NCBI GenBank assembly: GCA_016584495.1
Contig: WAID01000007.1
Location: forward strand, 2,342,001-2,406,000
Length of the DNA: 64,000 bases
Reading direction: 5' to 3'
Source: Celoporthe dispersa
Taxonomy: Eukaryota; Ascomycota; Sordariomycetes; Diaporthales; Cryphonectriaceae
Shown in pieces: positions 36,988 to 49,889 of the stretch (position 1 is its first letter; every line of letters begins with the position of its first letter). The notes under the pieces are model-generated. The model was not told the origin of the DNA and searched no databases. It saw nothing but the letters and a program-made list of their open reading frames with translations. Position numbers and translations under genes: made by a program.

Positions 36988-38583
36988 CCTCTCTCGTCCT
37001 TGGGGGATTTTTTTTTCTTTCCTTCCTTAATAGCGTAGAGCATTGACTGATTACTTAACTTAGTACTGACCACGCTGGTCTTACACTATGCATTTTATTT
37101 CGCTTCCGCCCTCTCCTGCTGCCCTCCCTCAGGGCCAGCAGGTAATCTCCCCCAGGTGCTGCATAGAGGCGAGCTGTTGCAAACCAAGTTTTGGGGGTGC
37201 CCACCTTGCAGCATGCAGGCCATATTACCCCCTCCCCCCTCCCCCTCCTCTCCCTCTTGTGGCGGGGTTATCGTTCTGAGCTGGGTGGTCTCGGGCCCAA
37301 AGCTGCAGGTATGTGCTGCAGCCAAGGAGAACAGGCTGCTGAGTACTTGCATAGTACCAGTACACGCAAGAGGTCCCAAGCGCGTACAGCGTAGATAAAT
37401 AAAAAATAAAAAAAATAAAAAAGGGCCATACCGGGTGCATCGTCTAGATATACCATAGTACACACCCAGTCGGGAGTGGACGGACGGATCTAACGCCTCG
37501 GTTCCCTCTGGGACAGGGACGAATGGCTGCTCGGAGTGGCTATTCCGCCTGTCCACTCAAACTTACCCGGAAGGAGAAAAATGGAACGACCGCCCGAGAG
37601 TTGAGGTTACCTCAAATCTCAGCACTGCTCTGCCGCGATTTGAAAAATGAGGGGGCCCGCCTCGGGTAGCAGTGGCCCAGGAGGCTGGCATCCCTCAGGA
37701 TTTGAGCTGTCTGCACGCCCGCATGCAGAGGATGGACTAGGAAAGCCTCCCCAGTACAGTAGCACATAAGCCAGGACCTAAACCGCGCGTCGTGGATGAG
37801 CAGCTTTGCTCTGGGCTGACCAGACCGGGTCCATCTGCCACATGCCAGGCCGAAGGCAGCGACTCTCGGGAGGTTCGGCTGGGTCAGAGACCCTGGACTC
37901 CTTCTGGGCGTGAACGTCATCCTCATCATCATATCACCTCGGGGGCTGGCTGCCAGCACAGCCGTCAGAAACAGACTGCTTGGTGAAGATGCAGACGAAA
38001 GATGACCACCTCGTCATACGGCCCTGACACCTGTGCGGCTGGACACAAGCTGACGGACGAGGCTGCTGAAGACCAAGGAGCGCACAGACAGGTAGACAAA
38101 CAGCCAGCCCAACGGACCCGCGCATGTCCGCGCCCCACCCCGCCTTCTAAGGTCCAAAGCCCTGGCGATCTCCAACGGCGCCCTGGACCTGCAAGCGTTG
38201 AAGATGGCGTCCCAGCGCTGAGACCTCACTGAGATCGGGCAGGCTACAGCTGCCGGTGAGGAGATATCCTTCTGCTGTCAATGCACTACCCTGCCAGGCT
38301 GCGTCTTGCCGCCGACGCGTCGGGTTGCTACATGTCCTTGCCGGCCACTGCTGCGAACGCGAGGGGAAGGCAAGTGGTGTCGCTGGTACAGCTGTGCAAC
38401 GATGCCGTGCTGAGAAGGGGGCAACAAGACGGTACACCACTGTACTCCAGCAGGCAGCTTGGCAAACCCAGCCCGCCCTTCCAGTCACCATTGTGAGGCT
38501 GTCGTCCAGGGCGGGTTAATGCTGCGTTTCGGTACACCCTGAGCACGTCGCACAGCGCTTCGCAACGTGAAACCGAACCCCGA
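35603..38583. other. Intergenic DNA, no gene supported
   Basis: About 3 kb. The first few hundred bases are probably the LARP1-type promoter and leader. It contains a T32 tract at 36954-36985 and AT-rich short runs near 37396-37423. Overlapping frames on both strands show no domain. Confidence 0.5.
36954..36985. repeat. Poly-T tract
   Basis: About 32 consecutive T, the longest homopolymer in the window. Confidence 0.9.
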
Positions 38584-39616
38584 CTAGTTGATCGCCAGGA
38601 ACCGCACAGCTTCCCACCTCTTTGCCCTGCGGCCCTTACCGAACAGCAGGAAACACAGGATGCCAGCAGATGCGCATAGTGCCTGGTGTCTCGGTACCGC
38701 AGCGGACAGCAGGCCAATGAACGAGCCGTGCTCCTGCAAACCGACTCTCATATGCCACATGAGCCAGGGCTGATGCCGGGCGGGCGGTGACCTCACCGAG
38801 GTACACGAAAGGGCAAAAGCAACGGTTGGCCCTGCATCGTTCAGGTGTGCTGGCCGACCCGGCGTGCATACCCGCGGCCGATCGCCCTGGGATTCGGGCG
38901 CGTGGGCTCGCCGTCGATTGGATCCTGTCAAGAGGTCAGTGATAGGGTGCGTGTCGCTCGTGACCGTCATCTGAAGCGCACTTTGGCCCGAGTACGTAGC
39001 CAAGAACTCGTGAGATGGTACTCAACTAATGATTGTCCTTCTAACCTTGGAACCCATCGTCGCAGCTGGCATACACCGTAGGGCGAGGATACAGAGTCCC
39101 ACGACAATGGAAAAGGCAAAGGCCACGAGCGTTTCAGGCTGCGGCGACACAGCAGCGTCGACACCCAAAGTTGCCAGCCCTGAGATCTTTGGGATCAGGA
39201 CTGCCGTTTTGGTATCTATCTACTAGTCGGCGGAAATGACACTGTAGGACCAGAGCACTCCGTGTCGTCCAGCTCGAAGATCACATCACGAGACCGCCTC
39301 AACGACTCGGTGCTTCTAGCCCCCTCGATTTGATGAAGGTCAGGCAGAGGAAACAACAAGGCGCATATTCATATACCAAGACATGGGACTGAGACGCATC
39401 GACAGGTCCGTTGCTCTCTGCGAGTCACATCCAGAGGTTCTTCATGGCCTTCCTAGCATTCTCCACGCACCTGCGGGATCCCGCATCGAGCTGGATATAA
39501 CCGGATCAAGCCTTGCGATGGATGAAGGAGATTAAGGGCTGATAATGAAGCAGAATCAGGGGCTGCAGGGGCAGGGACATACTTCAGAGATGCAGGCAGC
39601 CGTGTGCGAGGTCATG
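38584..39616 (-). CDS. Candidate intron-rich membrane protein gene (unresolved, perhaps decayed)
   Basis: Several protein-like pieces follow each other on this strand, separated by intron-like DNA. From upstream they are as follows. A start at 39616 (MTSHTAACISE) ends at donor GTATGT. A piece with RRCVENARKAMKNLW joins in phase to STESLRRSRDVIFELDDTEC through a GTGACT...CTAG intron with a CTGAC branch. Piece 39216-39046 carries a hydrophobic helix (LVAFAFSIVVGLCILALRC) and ends at donor AAG|GTTAGA. Its likely acceptor follows a CACTGAC branch and leads to DPIDGEPTRPNPRAIGR. A last piece with GSFIGLLSAAVPRHQ and ILCFLLFGKGRRAKRWE stops at 38584. At least one junction (near 39217) and one near 38830 do not close in frame, so the model is incomplete. 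I do not recognise the family; a decayed gene or indel-damaged gene is possible. Confidence 0.28.
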
Positions 39617-42068
39617 GCTGGCGTTGATCAGACGCGGTTCCGGGTCAATTTGTCTGGAAGTATGGGGGGGGGGGGGCAGCGGCAGAGGTGAGGTGTTCGT
39701 TCCTCGCCCAAGGCAAAGCGGCCATAACATCTAAACTTTGGAAACTTTCCAAATCATATGCCCCTAGCCGTTGTCGTGGGGATTTTGTTTCTGACAAATA
39801 CACATGCCCATGAAGCTGATGGGAGACAAAGATCTGCCATGATTCCACTCGAAGTCCTTTGCAGACTGTGGCATCACACAAATCACCAGGGCAACGTAAG
39901 GAGGTGGAACAGGTCAGTGAATAGGAAAAGAGCTCTTTCCCTGTCCTCTCTATTCTCCTCAGTGGAAAGAAGGACCGACCCCCGCCCGGGCCTCCAGGTG
40001 AGTGCGTAAAAGAGCAAAAGAAAACGGAAAGAACAACGCAGAAGAAAGGTTTCAGGCAAGCGCTCGCAAACCATTGCACTCACAGTACTAGATCATCGCT
40101 CAGTTAGAGTCGCTAGCAGATGAGGTGTGTCTCTTCAACAGCATAGTCCAAAGATAAAACAAGACGGCCGCCTTCAGAAGCTGATGGCACACTCCGACCG
40201 GTAGGAGGACAAGTTCCTGGACAGTCCACCTTGAAGCCTACTTCGTCGACGACGTTGGCGATGCTACACCCAGGTCTGCTCTGTCTGGATGGACCTTCAC
40301 CTCGCCTCACTTGTCATATTTCCTTTGTCACTCTGTTGTTCTTTTCTTTTCCCTTCGTCTTTCTTCAACGGGGTGGGAAGGTGGATATGCTCCTTCATGA
40401 GGCCATTCTCACTGCGGCTAGAGAAAAAAAGATGAGATATCACGGTAAAATGGCGATTCGAAATGGACCCCGATCATCATGAATCATTACAGGAAGAAGC
40501 AATGCAGCCCAAGAGCGGATAGCCCAGGATGGCGTCAAGTCTAGCCACAACGACGTCCCCGACATCAAGCGTTCCGGGCTTCTTCGCGAAGCATGATATC
40601 GCCGTTCCGACCGAGAGGCTCCATAGCCCGCCCGGGCTTATGACCGATTCGACCGCAGTGTCTCGATCCGCCAAGGGAAGAAGATGAACATGACGAGCCT
40701 CGTGCACGGAGGTTGCCGCCCTCCGCCTAGGTTGGCGGCTTCGCCTCGGCGTTGGCCTACGAGTGGCAAGCACCATGAGTCACTACGGGCTGTCTGCCTC
40801 CGACGGATGCGTGGTGGATAGGATTCGTGGTGGATACGGTACGCCCAAGGGCAGGAAGCCGTGGTCCAGAGCATCAAGGACCCCCAGCCTGCCCAGGCTC
40901 ACAGCGGAAGGGAGGTTGTTTCTGCCCTGCCCTCGAGCCCGGTAGCCACAGTGCAAGAAGAAAAAAGACAGGGGAGCGCACTTGGATCGCATAGGGACGA
41001 CTACACATGTTCGCAGACATCACAGCTACGTTTGAATGCCATCTAGACTAGCACGAGCCACTCCACACAGAAGGAATGACGGGCGAGACGAGGAGGACGA
41101 AACCTCCCGTCGTGAATGGCAAAGTAGAATAGATAGAGAGGAAGGGCCAAAAATACTACGTCCGCCAGGCCTTTCCACCCCGTCACAAGATCACTCGTCA
41201 CTACCATGTCCTCCTCCCACGTGTCGACCGTCCTTTACCCTTCCTTGCCTTCCCTCCCCTAGGAATGAGAAAACAGGGCGGCGCAGTCCTCGATACGTCA
41301 CAGACGGGAACACTGCAACGTAGTAGCTCAACACACGCAGAGACGGCAGGAAGGATAGATAGAACCAAAATATTGGAAACTCAGACAAGCAGAGAGGCAA
41401 GTCAACAAACAGAGACAAGAGAGGAGAGAGGGAGAGGGAGAGGGGGGGGCGTGCCGGGGCGTTGCAGCAGCAGCAGTTGCGAGACCGCAGGGTACAACCA
41501 CCACAGCACTAGTCCTCACGATGCAAGATGATGGCATCGTAGTGTCACGACAAGATGTAGTCGGCGCGAAAAGTAAAAAAAAAAGAGGAAAAAAAAAAGA
41601 GAAAGAGAGAGAGAAGTACTGTAAGTACCGTATGTACCAACCAACCACCCAACCAATCATGCATGTACTAAATGCACACTGCATTGCATACGCTTAGGCC
41701 CTTAGCCACCTCGCCACCCCGGCGGGGAAACATGTATTTAATTTGCGAACAGCCGCGCCTCGCGCCCCCGTCCGCCTAAAGTGCGCCTTTCTCAGCCACT
41801 CGATCGGCGTCTGGAAGGGGGGGCAGAGGGGGAACCGCTTGCCGTTTCGTTTTTACCCCCCTTCCTCCCCTCGGCTCCTTCCCTTTCATGTCGTGTTACC
41901 CCTCCACCGGGAGGCGGGACGACAGGCGGGAAAGGATTAGGCGCTATGCTGCGCGGCCAGGGTATGTATGCGTACCTAGGCATGCGCGAGACCGCTGTTG
42001 CATTTGACTGATATGCACCATGCATGATCTTATCACGCCTCCCCCTCCTTCCAGGGTCAAAGGGGGGT

Positions 42069-42108
<40 letters not shown>

Positions 42109-42562
42109 ATAAGTCCCAGTATGTGCACAACCCTCACTCCCTTCTTATTTATTTTATTCTTTGAATTTTCCTTTTATCCTTCTTTATTTTTGCCCTCGTG
42201 CTATTAGATACGGAGAGTTTCTGGTAAATTTACACACTGTGCTTCCTATACTTTCTCTTTCTACCCTCTCTTTCGACTCAGGCCGCAAGCCATCTGGCGT
42301 CCGCCCCACCATGATTATTCCACTTTCCCGTCCCTCGCTGAAACCAAAGTGCTCCATACGCCCTGCGCTCGTGACCAACGATCTCGATTTGCAATCCTCG
42401 TCTGGTAATGCGTGCGTTCCGAGAACGAAGAAAAGAATGATTCCTTTTTTTTTCCTCCCAAAAAATTCCGAGCGTGTCGGTGTTGCCGTGTCTCTGTCCT
42501 GGTGTGGTACTATACAGAAACCTTGGTGCTGTTGCGGGACATGGATGACGATATCTCACAGC
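39617..42562. other. Intergenic DNA, no gene supported
   Basis: About 2.9 kb. It holds a G12 run (39665-39676), A-rich patches near 41574-41613 and a GT microsatellite at 42066-42108. A 99-codon minus frame at 40477-40776 is not called: I see no domain or partner exons. Confidence 0.5.
42066..42108. repeat. (GT)n microsatellite
   Basis: About 43 bases of GT/TG dinucleotides with one CT interruption. Confidence 0.95.
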
Positions 42563-44003
42563 TCACCCGGTCATCCAGGCAGCTGCTCGCCGAGCTCCGA
42601 ACGTGGTAGCGAGGCGCAGGCCGCTGGAGCCCATTGGGAAGTAGCTGACCAGGTACCATATGAGGCAGGCAATCTGGATGATCGCCGAGAACAACGTGAG
42701 GATAGTGCTGTGTAACTAGAGAGAGAGGGGGGAGGTAGGTAGGACGCCCGTGTCAGCCTAATGCAACCGGTGAAGACGCACAACGGCAGAGAGAGAGAGC
42801 GCGCGTGTGGCGTGTGGCGTGCGTGTCCTGCGCATCCACTGAACAGGGCAGCAGCGGTGACTCACCCCCATAGAGAAGTAGAATGTGAGGGCGATAGACC
42901 CGAAGTACGCAGCCGTGAAGGGCAGTCTAGGCCCAGACAGTAGGTGCTGGACGTAGGCCATGGGGCCCATCACAGCCGCGAAGGACGCTAGGAACAGTGC
43001 CGATCCAAGGGTCCATCTGTCAACGGGTCAGCCAAGTTCAATCGCAACCCGCAGTGCAAGCCCCCGAGGGATCCGGATGAAAGAGGGAGGAGAAAGAGAG
43101 GGAGCGAGTAGGACGCTTGTGCCTTGCAGGTCACCTTCACCAGTCACCGGGCGAGGGAGGGACCCCCTCGGCAAGTCATGCGAGATCGACAGCGTATGCA
43201 CGACGGGTGAGTGCAGGAAGACAAGCTTGTTTTGCTCTCCAGAGAGGACGGGGCGGATGGGTGGACCCCGTGCGTGCGTGGGATGTGCCACGGGGTGTCC
43301 CGTCCCAAGGTAGCCTGTAAGCTGCGGGAGGGGCGCTATCCCGGGCCTATTTCATGGCCACATGGTACAGTATTCTGGAAAAGTGTGACAACTTACAAGA
43401 TAACGAACTTTCTGGGCCTGAGCGACAAGACCGGAAAGAGGGCGAAGCAGATAACGAAGCAGACAAGGGCGCCCAGGTTGCAAGCACCAAACACTAGCAT
43501 CCGGTCCCATCTGCTCACTGTGACGGCCCAGGCCAAAACGGCAACAAGTCAGCCTCTTGCTCTCTCGCCAAGGAATTTCAGGTAGATGTAGATGACCCGG
43601 GGCAGGCAATGACCAAGTTTCCAGGATTGGGGCCACTGGTGTGGCAAGGCAACCCCCTTCTCACGAGGTGCCGTCGCAAGACTCGTATGGCCACTTGGGT
43701 CCTGCCAAAGGGGGAACGAGACTCTCTCTCTCTCTCTCTCTATAGTGCAGTATGGGACCCGAACTTGTTGGTCAACTCACAGGCGAGCCACCCTTCCTCC
43801 TCCTCCCTCCTCGAGGAAGCTGGTAGCGGGGCACCGGCGCCCTCAGTCGTGGGCAGGCGCACATAGCCACGGTCACCGAACGGGTTCAGTGACTTGAAGG
43901 ACGATAAGAGGCCGGTCTGCTGGGAGGTGTTGATGGGCTCATCCTCGCCGCGCCGCGACCAGCCCAGGGAGTTCATCTGCTCGCGAAATGATGCCGAGGC
44001 CAT
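42563..44003 (-). CDS. sft2: Golgi vesicle transport protein Sft2, four exons
   Basis: Integral membrane protein of the Golgi involved in retrograde and endosome-to-Golgi vesicle fusion; the Got1/Sft2 family has four membrane spans. Exons are 43781-44003, 43397-43517, 42866-43016 and 42563-42715. All phases close to give 215 residues, the same length as the yeast protein. The cytosolic N-terminus begins MASASFREQMNSLGWSRR and includes FGDRGYVRLPTTEGAGAPL. Spans lie at about 81-102 (ACNLGALVCFVICFALFP), 113-133, 147-166 and 169-190. The segment MGPMAYVQHLLSGPRLPFTA lies between spans 2 and 3. The C-terminus is YFPMGSSGLRLATTFGARR and AAAWMTG. The open frames over it are short because the gene has three introns, so it is easily missed. 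Confidence 0.93.
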
Positions 44004-44382
44004 CTTGCCTGCGTCTCCTTGTTGTTTCTGTATTCCGGGCCTTCCGGGTGTGTCGACCTGGCCCGGCCTTCCTGAAAACACTATGTCCAGGTTCTTGTAG
44101 GTCCCAGGACCAAGAGCTCCGCGATGGAAGGCTAAAGCGTCACAAAGGGGTGGCCAAATGACCCTGCCTCCAAACGAGGACTGATCGATAAAATCGGCTT
44201 GTGATATGTGAAGTCGAGAGAGGGAAGGGGAGGGGGGAAGGTGCCCAGACGGAGAAGGGCTATTGGTCGGTATCTTTGCAGGAGGAGGGTCGTAGCGGGG
44301 GGGAGCAGAGCGCTGCTGAGGGTGGGCTGGCAGGTCGAACAGGACAAGGCTGTGACCTCAAGGTGACCAGGTTGGGTGTTGG

Positions 44383-44409
44383 AGGAGGAGGAGGAGGAGG
44401 AGGAGGAGG
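44383..44409. repeat. (GGA)n trinucleotide repeat
   Basis: About nine GGA units in a row. Confidence 0.9.
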
Positions 44410-45858
44410 TAGTATCTGGAACCTAGTGTGGCGAGTATGGCGAGGCGCACCACACAGTATCGGAAAGTGTTAACTGGTTTGGCCTGGGGTGTGATGATGA
44501 CGATGATGATGTATGCACGTTTGTATGTACGTATCTGGTGCTCTTGTCTGTGCAGACTATCGAGAGTCAGACACAGAGGCTTGTGGCTGGCGTTGATCTA
44601 GACCCTCTCGCTCGGGAAGGCCCCTTCTCCCTGCTTCTCTCTCCTTCCAGGGCTCGAGCGCAGGCTGCTTATGGGACTGGCGATGTGGCCCAACACGAAG
44701 TGTATTTTGAGCAGCCTGGACGACCACGCGTACGATGACGGCTGAGGGGGGGGGGGTGAGGTGGGCACGCAGGCAGGGTAGGAGGTGATACAAGATAACG
44801 TTAGGGAGGGTGCTAGAAATGCGGGCGTGACAGGTTCCAGGGCCCGAGAAGGGTAGCGCAGGTTGTGGGTGTGGGTGTGTGGGTGTTGCGTTCAGGAGGG
44901 CGGTCCTGGAGCTTTGGCTGGCCACGGTATGGCAAAAGTCAGAGAGGGTAGGCAGAGAGAGGCAAGAACAAGGACAGCCGACTGAAGAGACGACGTCGGG
45001 AAGTCCTTGGGCCAGCGCGCGGATGCTACCCCTGCTGAGAGGCTAGTGGGTCTGCAGCGCGGATCTGACCTGCAAGTGGGAGGGCCGTGATGTGCCCCGT
45101 GCCACATTGCAGACGGCACTTGGCCGCCTCCAGATCCTCCGACTGGCTCCTTCCTCTTCTTTTGGCCTGGAGACTGGGAATGGGCCATCTTGTCTCGCCC
45201 TCCATCTTGCAGCTCGCAGCAGTCGACCGCGAGGGTGTCCACCCACACCTTTTTTCTTTCTCTCTCTCTCTCTCGAGAGAAAGGGGTCCAACCCTTCGCG
45301 CGCCAGATCCGGTGGCTGATTTTATTTTTATTTTCTTATCCTCTCCAGCCTGCGTGCCGTGTGGTCTGGGTATCATGACCGCTGCTAGTCGCTGATGCGA
45401 TGCGGATCTTGTCTTCGCCTCCCTGGCCAGGATGGCATTTACAACCGCCAACCTCAAAATCCCATGGCTGGGTCCATGCCGCTGCGGGAGGTTGTGCGAC
45501 CCACCAGCCCTTGTGGTCAATATAGAGCCACCTGAGCCACGGAAGAAATAGCTCCTCGGACAGGGAATCCCACTCGTCACGCACAGTGTAGGATCGTGTA
45601 GAGAAAGAGAGAGAAAGAGAGAGAGAGAGATGGACCGAGCGCGAGAGCGGACTGACTGCACTGCCGGCCGGTGATATATCACAAAAGTACAGGTAGCCTT
45701 CTGACGCTGGGGCAGGAGGAGAGGGGGGGGCGAGGGGGGCAATGAGGAGGGGTGGGCTTTTGGAGCTTCGGTCCCGTTGATCTGATTTGGTGATCAGGTC
45801 TTCACACGCATGATCCGGCGAGGCAGTCCATTCGTGGCCTTGTCAGTTCGTCCTGACG

Positions 45859-45894
<36 letters not shown>
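45859..45894. repeat. (GGCT)n tetranucleotide repeat
   Basis: Nine perfect GGCT units; it reads Leu-Ala-Gly-Trp in every forward frame because the period is four. Confidence 0.95.
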
Positions 45895-46997
45895 TGTGGT
45901 CTCTCTCGAACCTGCTGGTGGCGCCCACCGGTCGGGTAGGACGGCGCCGGGCACGGCATCCATCGCGTCGCCAACCTCGTATGCTTGTCTCAACCTTGGC
46001 TCTGGAAGATCTGGGAGATCTCAGACCCAGGCCACCAGAACAGGTCTACCTCATGCAGCAGCGCGGCAGAGCGAGGGCGGAGAGGGTGCGCGAGTTGACC
46101 AATATCCATGTTATGGCCGGCCCTGGCGCTGGCAAGATATCACCATACGAAGAGACGGCATGACGTACAGGCGCTGGAGAAGGGGGAGCTGTTGAGGCCA
46201 TCGCTTATCCAAGTGCCACCCTGTGGTGTGCCTCGATGTCTTAGGTCGGGATGACTACACGAGTCACGCTGGATGCATGCCCACCACCCTCTTCCCCGTA
46301 CCATCCGGAAATGCCCATGCCCTTTCCTCTCTCGCCCTCTCCCTTGATGAAAATACCACGAAAACTTCCCGGCGCATCTACCGTACCCCTACAGTACACC
46401 CTTTACGGGCCAGGGGGGGGGAGGGGGGAGGCACAGCTCGTCGTCAGCCAGGACGGCTGCTGCTGCTACAGTGTGAAGAACAGCAACAGCTGAGGCGGTG
46501 TCGTAGTCTACCCTCTATGTTTCACACCATCCCATCCGTATAGACAGGTCAGGAGACTCAAGTACTCTCGGGGCAGATACACATACATGACCTCTGCTGC
46601 AGGGAAGGGTGTCGAGATAGTGTAGAGTATATAAGTGGGTATGGCCTGCAGGATACATCCAGCTTCGTCCTGTCCGCTCGCCATCTTGCCACCACATCAT
46701 CTTCCGGCTCGCATCCTGCGTCTACCCAAGACATCTCCAGCCTAGGAGGACCTGCACCTAGAGACACAAATCATATAAATAGGCATCGGCCCCGGGCCAC
46801 AGCGGATTCCCTTGCACCACTCCCCGATCTGGAGCCCTCCTTTCTCCTCAAGGCGAAAGTAGACTGCATAATCAGGCATTAGGTAAGAGGCTTGCTCCGT
46901 CCCCTTGACGTCTTCTCGGATGATGGGGACGAGTAGAGGGACAGTGTTGGCTTACGATACGATATGCCCGTGTTTAGAGCACTGGTCAACAGAAAGA

Positions 46998-47033
46998 GAG
47001 AGACACACACACACACACACACAAACAAACACA
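46998..47033. repeat. (AC)n microsatellite
   Basis: AC dinucleotides with AAAC interruptions. Confidence 0.85.
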
Positions 47034-49889
47034 CACAAGACCTCCAGCAACAACACCCGGCAAGACTGCCTGCCTGCAACCGACCCGCTACCCCTCAACG
47101 ATCTTCGCAATCAAGACCAGAAGCCACCGCTGTGACAGGACGTCAGTCTGGGGGAGAACCAACCCCACCTACGATCCAGAGATCCAAGAGAACCCGGGTC
47201 GAGACAAGACCGGCCCGCTGGTGGACGTTGAAAGGACCACCGTCCGAAGCGAATATATCTGATTTGACCAGAGGACAAGAGGCGAATCACAGATCGGCAC
47301 CCTCGCCAATCCTACAGGACTTGAGCGCACGGCAGCTTCTTAGCTCCATAAACAAAGTGGACCTGTTCGCCTTGTGCATCGCATACCGTCAAGGTCCTGT
47401 CCGACGTTAGGCCGGGAGAGGCTCCCAAAACTGACCACTCGCGATTGAGGTACGCCGCCGCCGCCGCTGCTGCCCTTCACCCGGAAGAACGGGTGGGGGG
47501 GCTTGCATACCCAGAGGACGGAGAGAGAGAGAGAAAAGAAAAAAAAGAAAACAAAAAAAAACAAAACGGGGACGGCATCTTTTGGAGAGAGAGGGGCAAT
47601 ATTGACAAGAACATCTCATCAGACCCTCGATCACTGATCTCAAGACACCAAACGAGGCCCATCAGAAAGGCGGCAACAATAACAACAACGCGTCTCGCCA
47701 GGCGACAAATCCGGTCGGCGTATAGTTCGGCGTTTTGTCTCATCGAGGGGAAAAAGAACAGAAAAATCCTTCCCCCCCCCCCCAAAAAAAAGGTCAGCAA
47801 GGCAACACCGGTGTCACTCCAGGTTTCCCCTTCCACAAACAAGCACAAATTCTATGGTATCATAGATCCGGCGGGCAATATAGCCCTGCATCTGCAGCAG
47901 CGCTGCGAGCAGCCGATTCCACATTCACACCTCGTACTCATATCTCGCACGAACAACGTTTGCTCCTGTCGACCCAAAAAAAAAAAAAAGCTGACACCAT
48001 CAGCAGTAAACTGGTCCCACCCCCAACCAGCCTCTCGACCCGCCGCCACTTTCACCCTTTTGAGAGTCTGCACCTGGGACCATTTCGGATCAGTGGCTCA
48101 TCCACCCACCCACCCACCCACACAACATCCATCCTCGATCCTGCAGAGAGAGAGAAAAGAGACAAGAACCGGACCCGTTCTTGCCATTTCCAACAACGCA
48201 AAACCTGTCCCCCTCCCTCTCTTCCCCGCCGTAGCCCTCGGGAATTCCTCCGGCGCTAGGCCTGCTCGGGTACTGTTGATCCACCGTCCCCGGAGGTGAA
48301 TCAGTGGGCGGCAGCGCTGACCAGAGCGCACACAGTGCTCTACCATAGTGCTATACATGCGCTATAGTACCCCCCTACACCCTTCCAGAACCCCCCCCGG
48401 TCGAGAACTTGACTCTCCAGGAAAACAACCCCAGCATTTCACGTCCTACCACCACCGCTTCTCCGGATTCCACAGACGCCAAGGCTCAAGATCTGGACTG
48501 GGAGCTGAAGAGGGAGCTCGTGTCGCCCAGCGCCCAATCGCAAGCCCACGTCTGCTGCTTCTCCAACCTGTTCAGCGCACGACCCAACTTTTTTCTTCTT
48601 CTCGCTCTGTCTCTCGGTGATCCGATTAGTATTTATTTATTTATTTTCTTGGTTTCTTCCTTCCTGGTTGCCTCATACCTGTTTTTTTTTCCCTTCACTT
48701 TATTTCTCATAGTCTCCATCCGGGCTTATCACCCTAACCTGGTGGGACTATATCGATCTATTAAATCACCCTACCGCGCTTTCCCAGTCCAATATATCCT
48801 GTACGGTACTTTTCCAGGGCAGGCTAGGACTGGCGCTGAGAAGGCTCAGGCTCCCTTTGGCACTTACAGGACCCATCCCGGCAAGCGGCCTGTCCAAGCT
48901 CCCGCCCGCCACAGCAGCTATTCGACCACCCCCCCCCCAGGCCGACCGGGTCCAGGAAAGTTCAAGTACCCTTCTGTGCCTCTTCCAGGACATGCACCCC
49001 TCGGGCCTGGACTGGACGCCCTAGCCCTCAAGTCATCCTTTTTTTTTTTTTTTTTTTTTTACACTCCCAGGACCTACATCCCACCTCTCCCTCCCGCCAA
49101 ATCCGACGGCTCGTACTCGTACGCTCCCGACCCTCGTCTCCGTCCCCTCCCCCGCCGTCCAGGCTTCGGTACGAAATCGCATCCTCAGCGTCATCCACCA
49201 CAACTCAAAGTCGCACCACCCCCAACGTCCGCCGCCTTTTACTGTTGAACTGTTGGTTCGCATTTTCTCTGCCTAAATTGACCGATCGTCCCGAACAGTC
49301 GCCCGCCAAGCCCCACTAGGAATCCATACGACGTACAGCCTCAAGAGGGTTCATGGCATTCCGCTGAGCTGTCACATTATTTATTATCCCACTTCAACCC
49401 CTCCGCCCACCTCCCCCCCCCCTCTTCCATCCTCGACCCTCGCAGAACTGTAAGGAAACCTCCGTCTTCCCTTCCTGTCGCCTCTCCTCCCTCCTATCAG
49501 CTTGCAGCCCCCAAAACAACCTACACTCTAGGCCACAGAGGATGAGACTAGTCGGGAGTTCCGGCCTCCAGAGTCCCCGGTTTCGCTGACCGCAACTTTG
49601 ACCCCTCTTCAACCCTTCCTGCAGCCGAGCCACTGCCCTCAGGTCAGAGAGACTGCTCAGATCCGACCGGTCTCATTTTCCCGTGCTGTGCGTGCACAGA
49701 GCTGACTGTCGTCTCCAGCAGAGCCTCACACGGCCCCAGAGAAACCCTGCGACGACAAGAGAAGACAAAGCCGCGCGCTGCTTTCCCAGGGACGAGTCAT
49801 CGGCCGACCAGGGCAGCCCCAAGACCGAGATCTGTTGCGATCTTGACAGCAACCCCTCCAACCCAGCCACCACTCTGCAGCAGCCCACC

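Larger units (their letters stand above)
44004..49889. other. Intergenic DNA and long leader of the bHLH gene
   Basis: About 5.9 kb. Between 44004 and about 48300 I see only simple repeats and overlapping short frames. From about 48300 to 49889 the plus strand is pyrimidine-rich, as in fungal promoters and leaders. A 279-codon frame at 48409-49248 lies in it, made largely of Ser/Pro and a poly-Phe run from T21 near 49039-49059. I treat it as possible upstream ORF or chance, not a gene. Confidence 0.5.

Noticed and set aside
40477..40776. 99-codon minus-strand frame
   Set aside because: No domain, no partner exons, and other frames over the same DNA look equally plausible.
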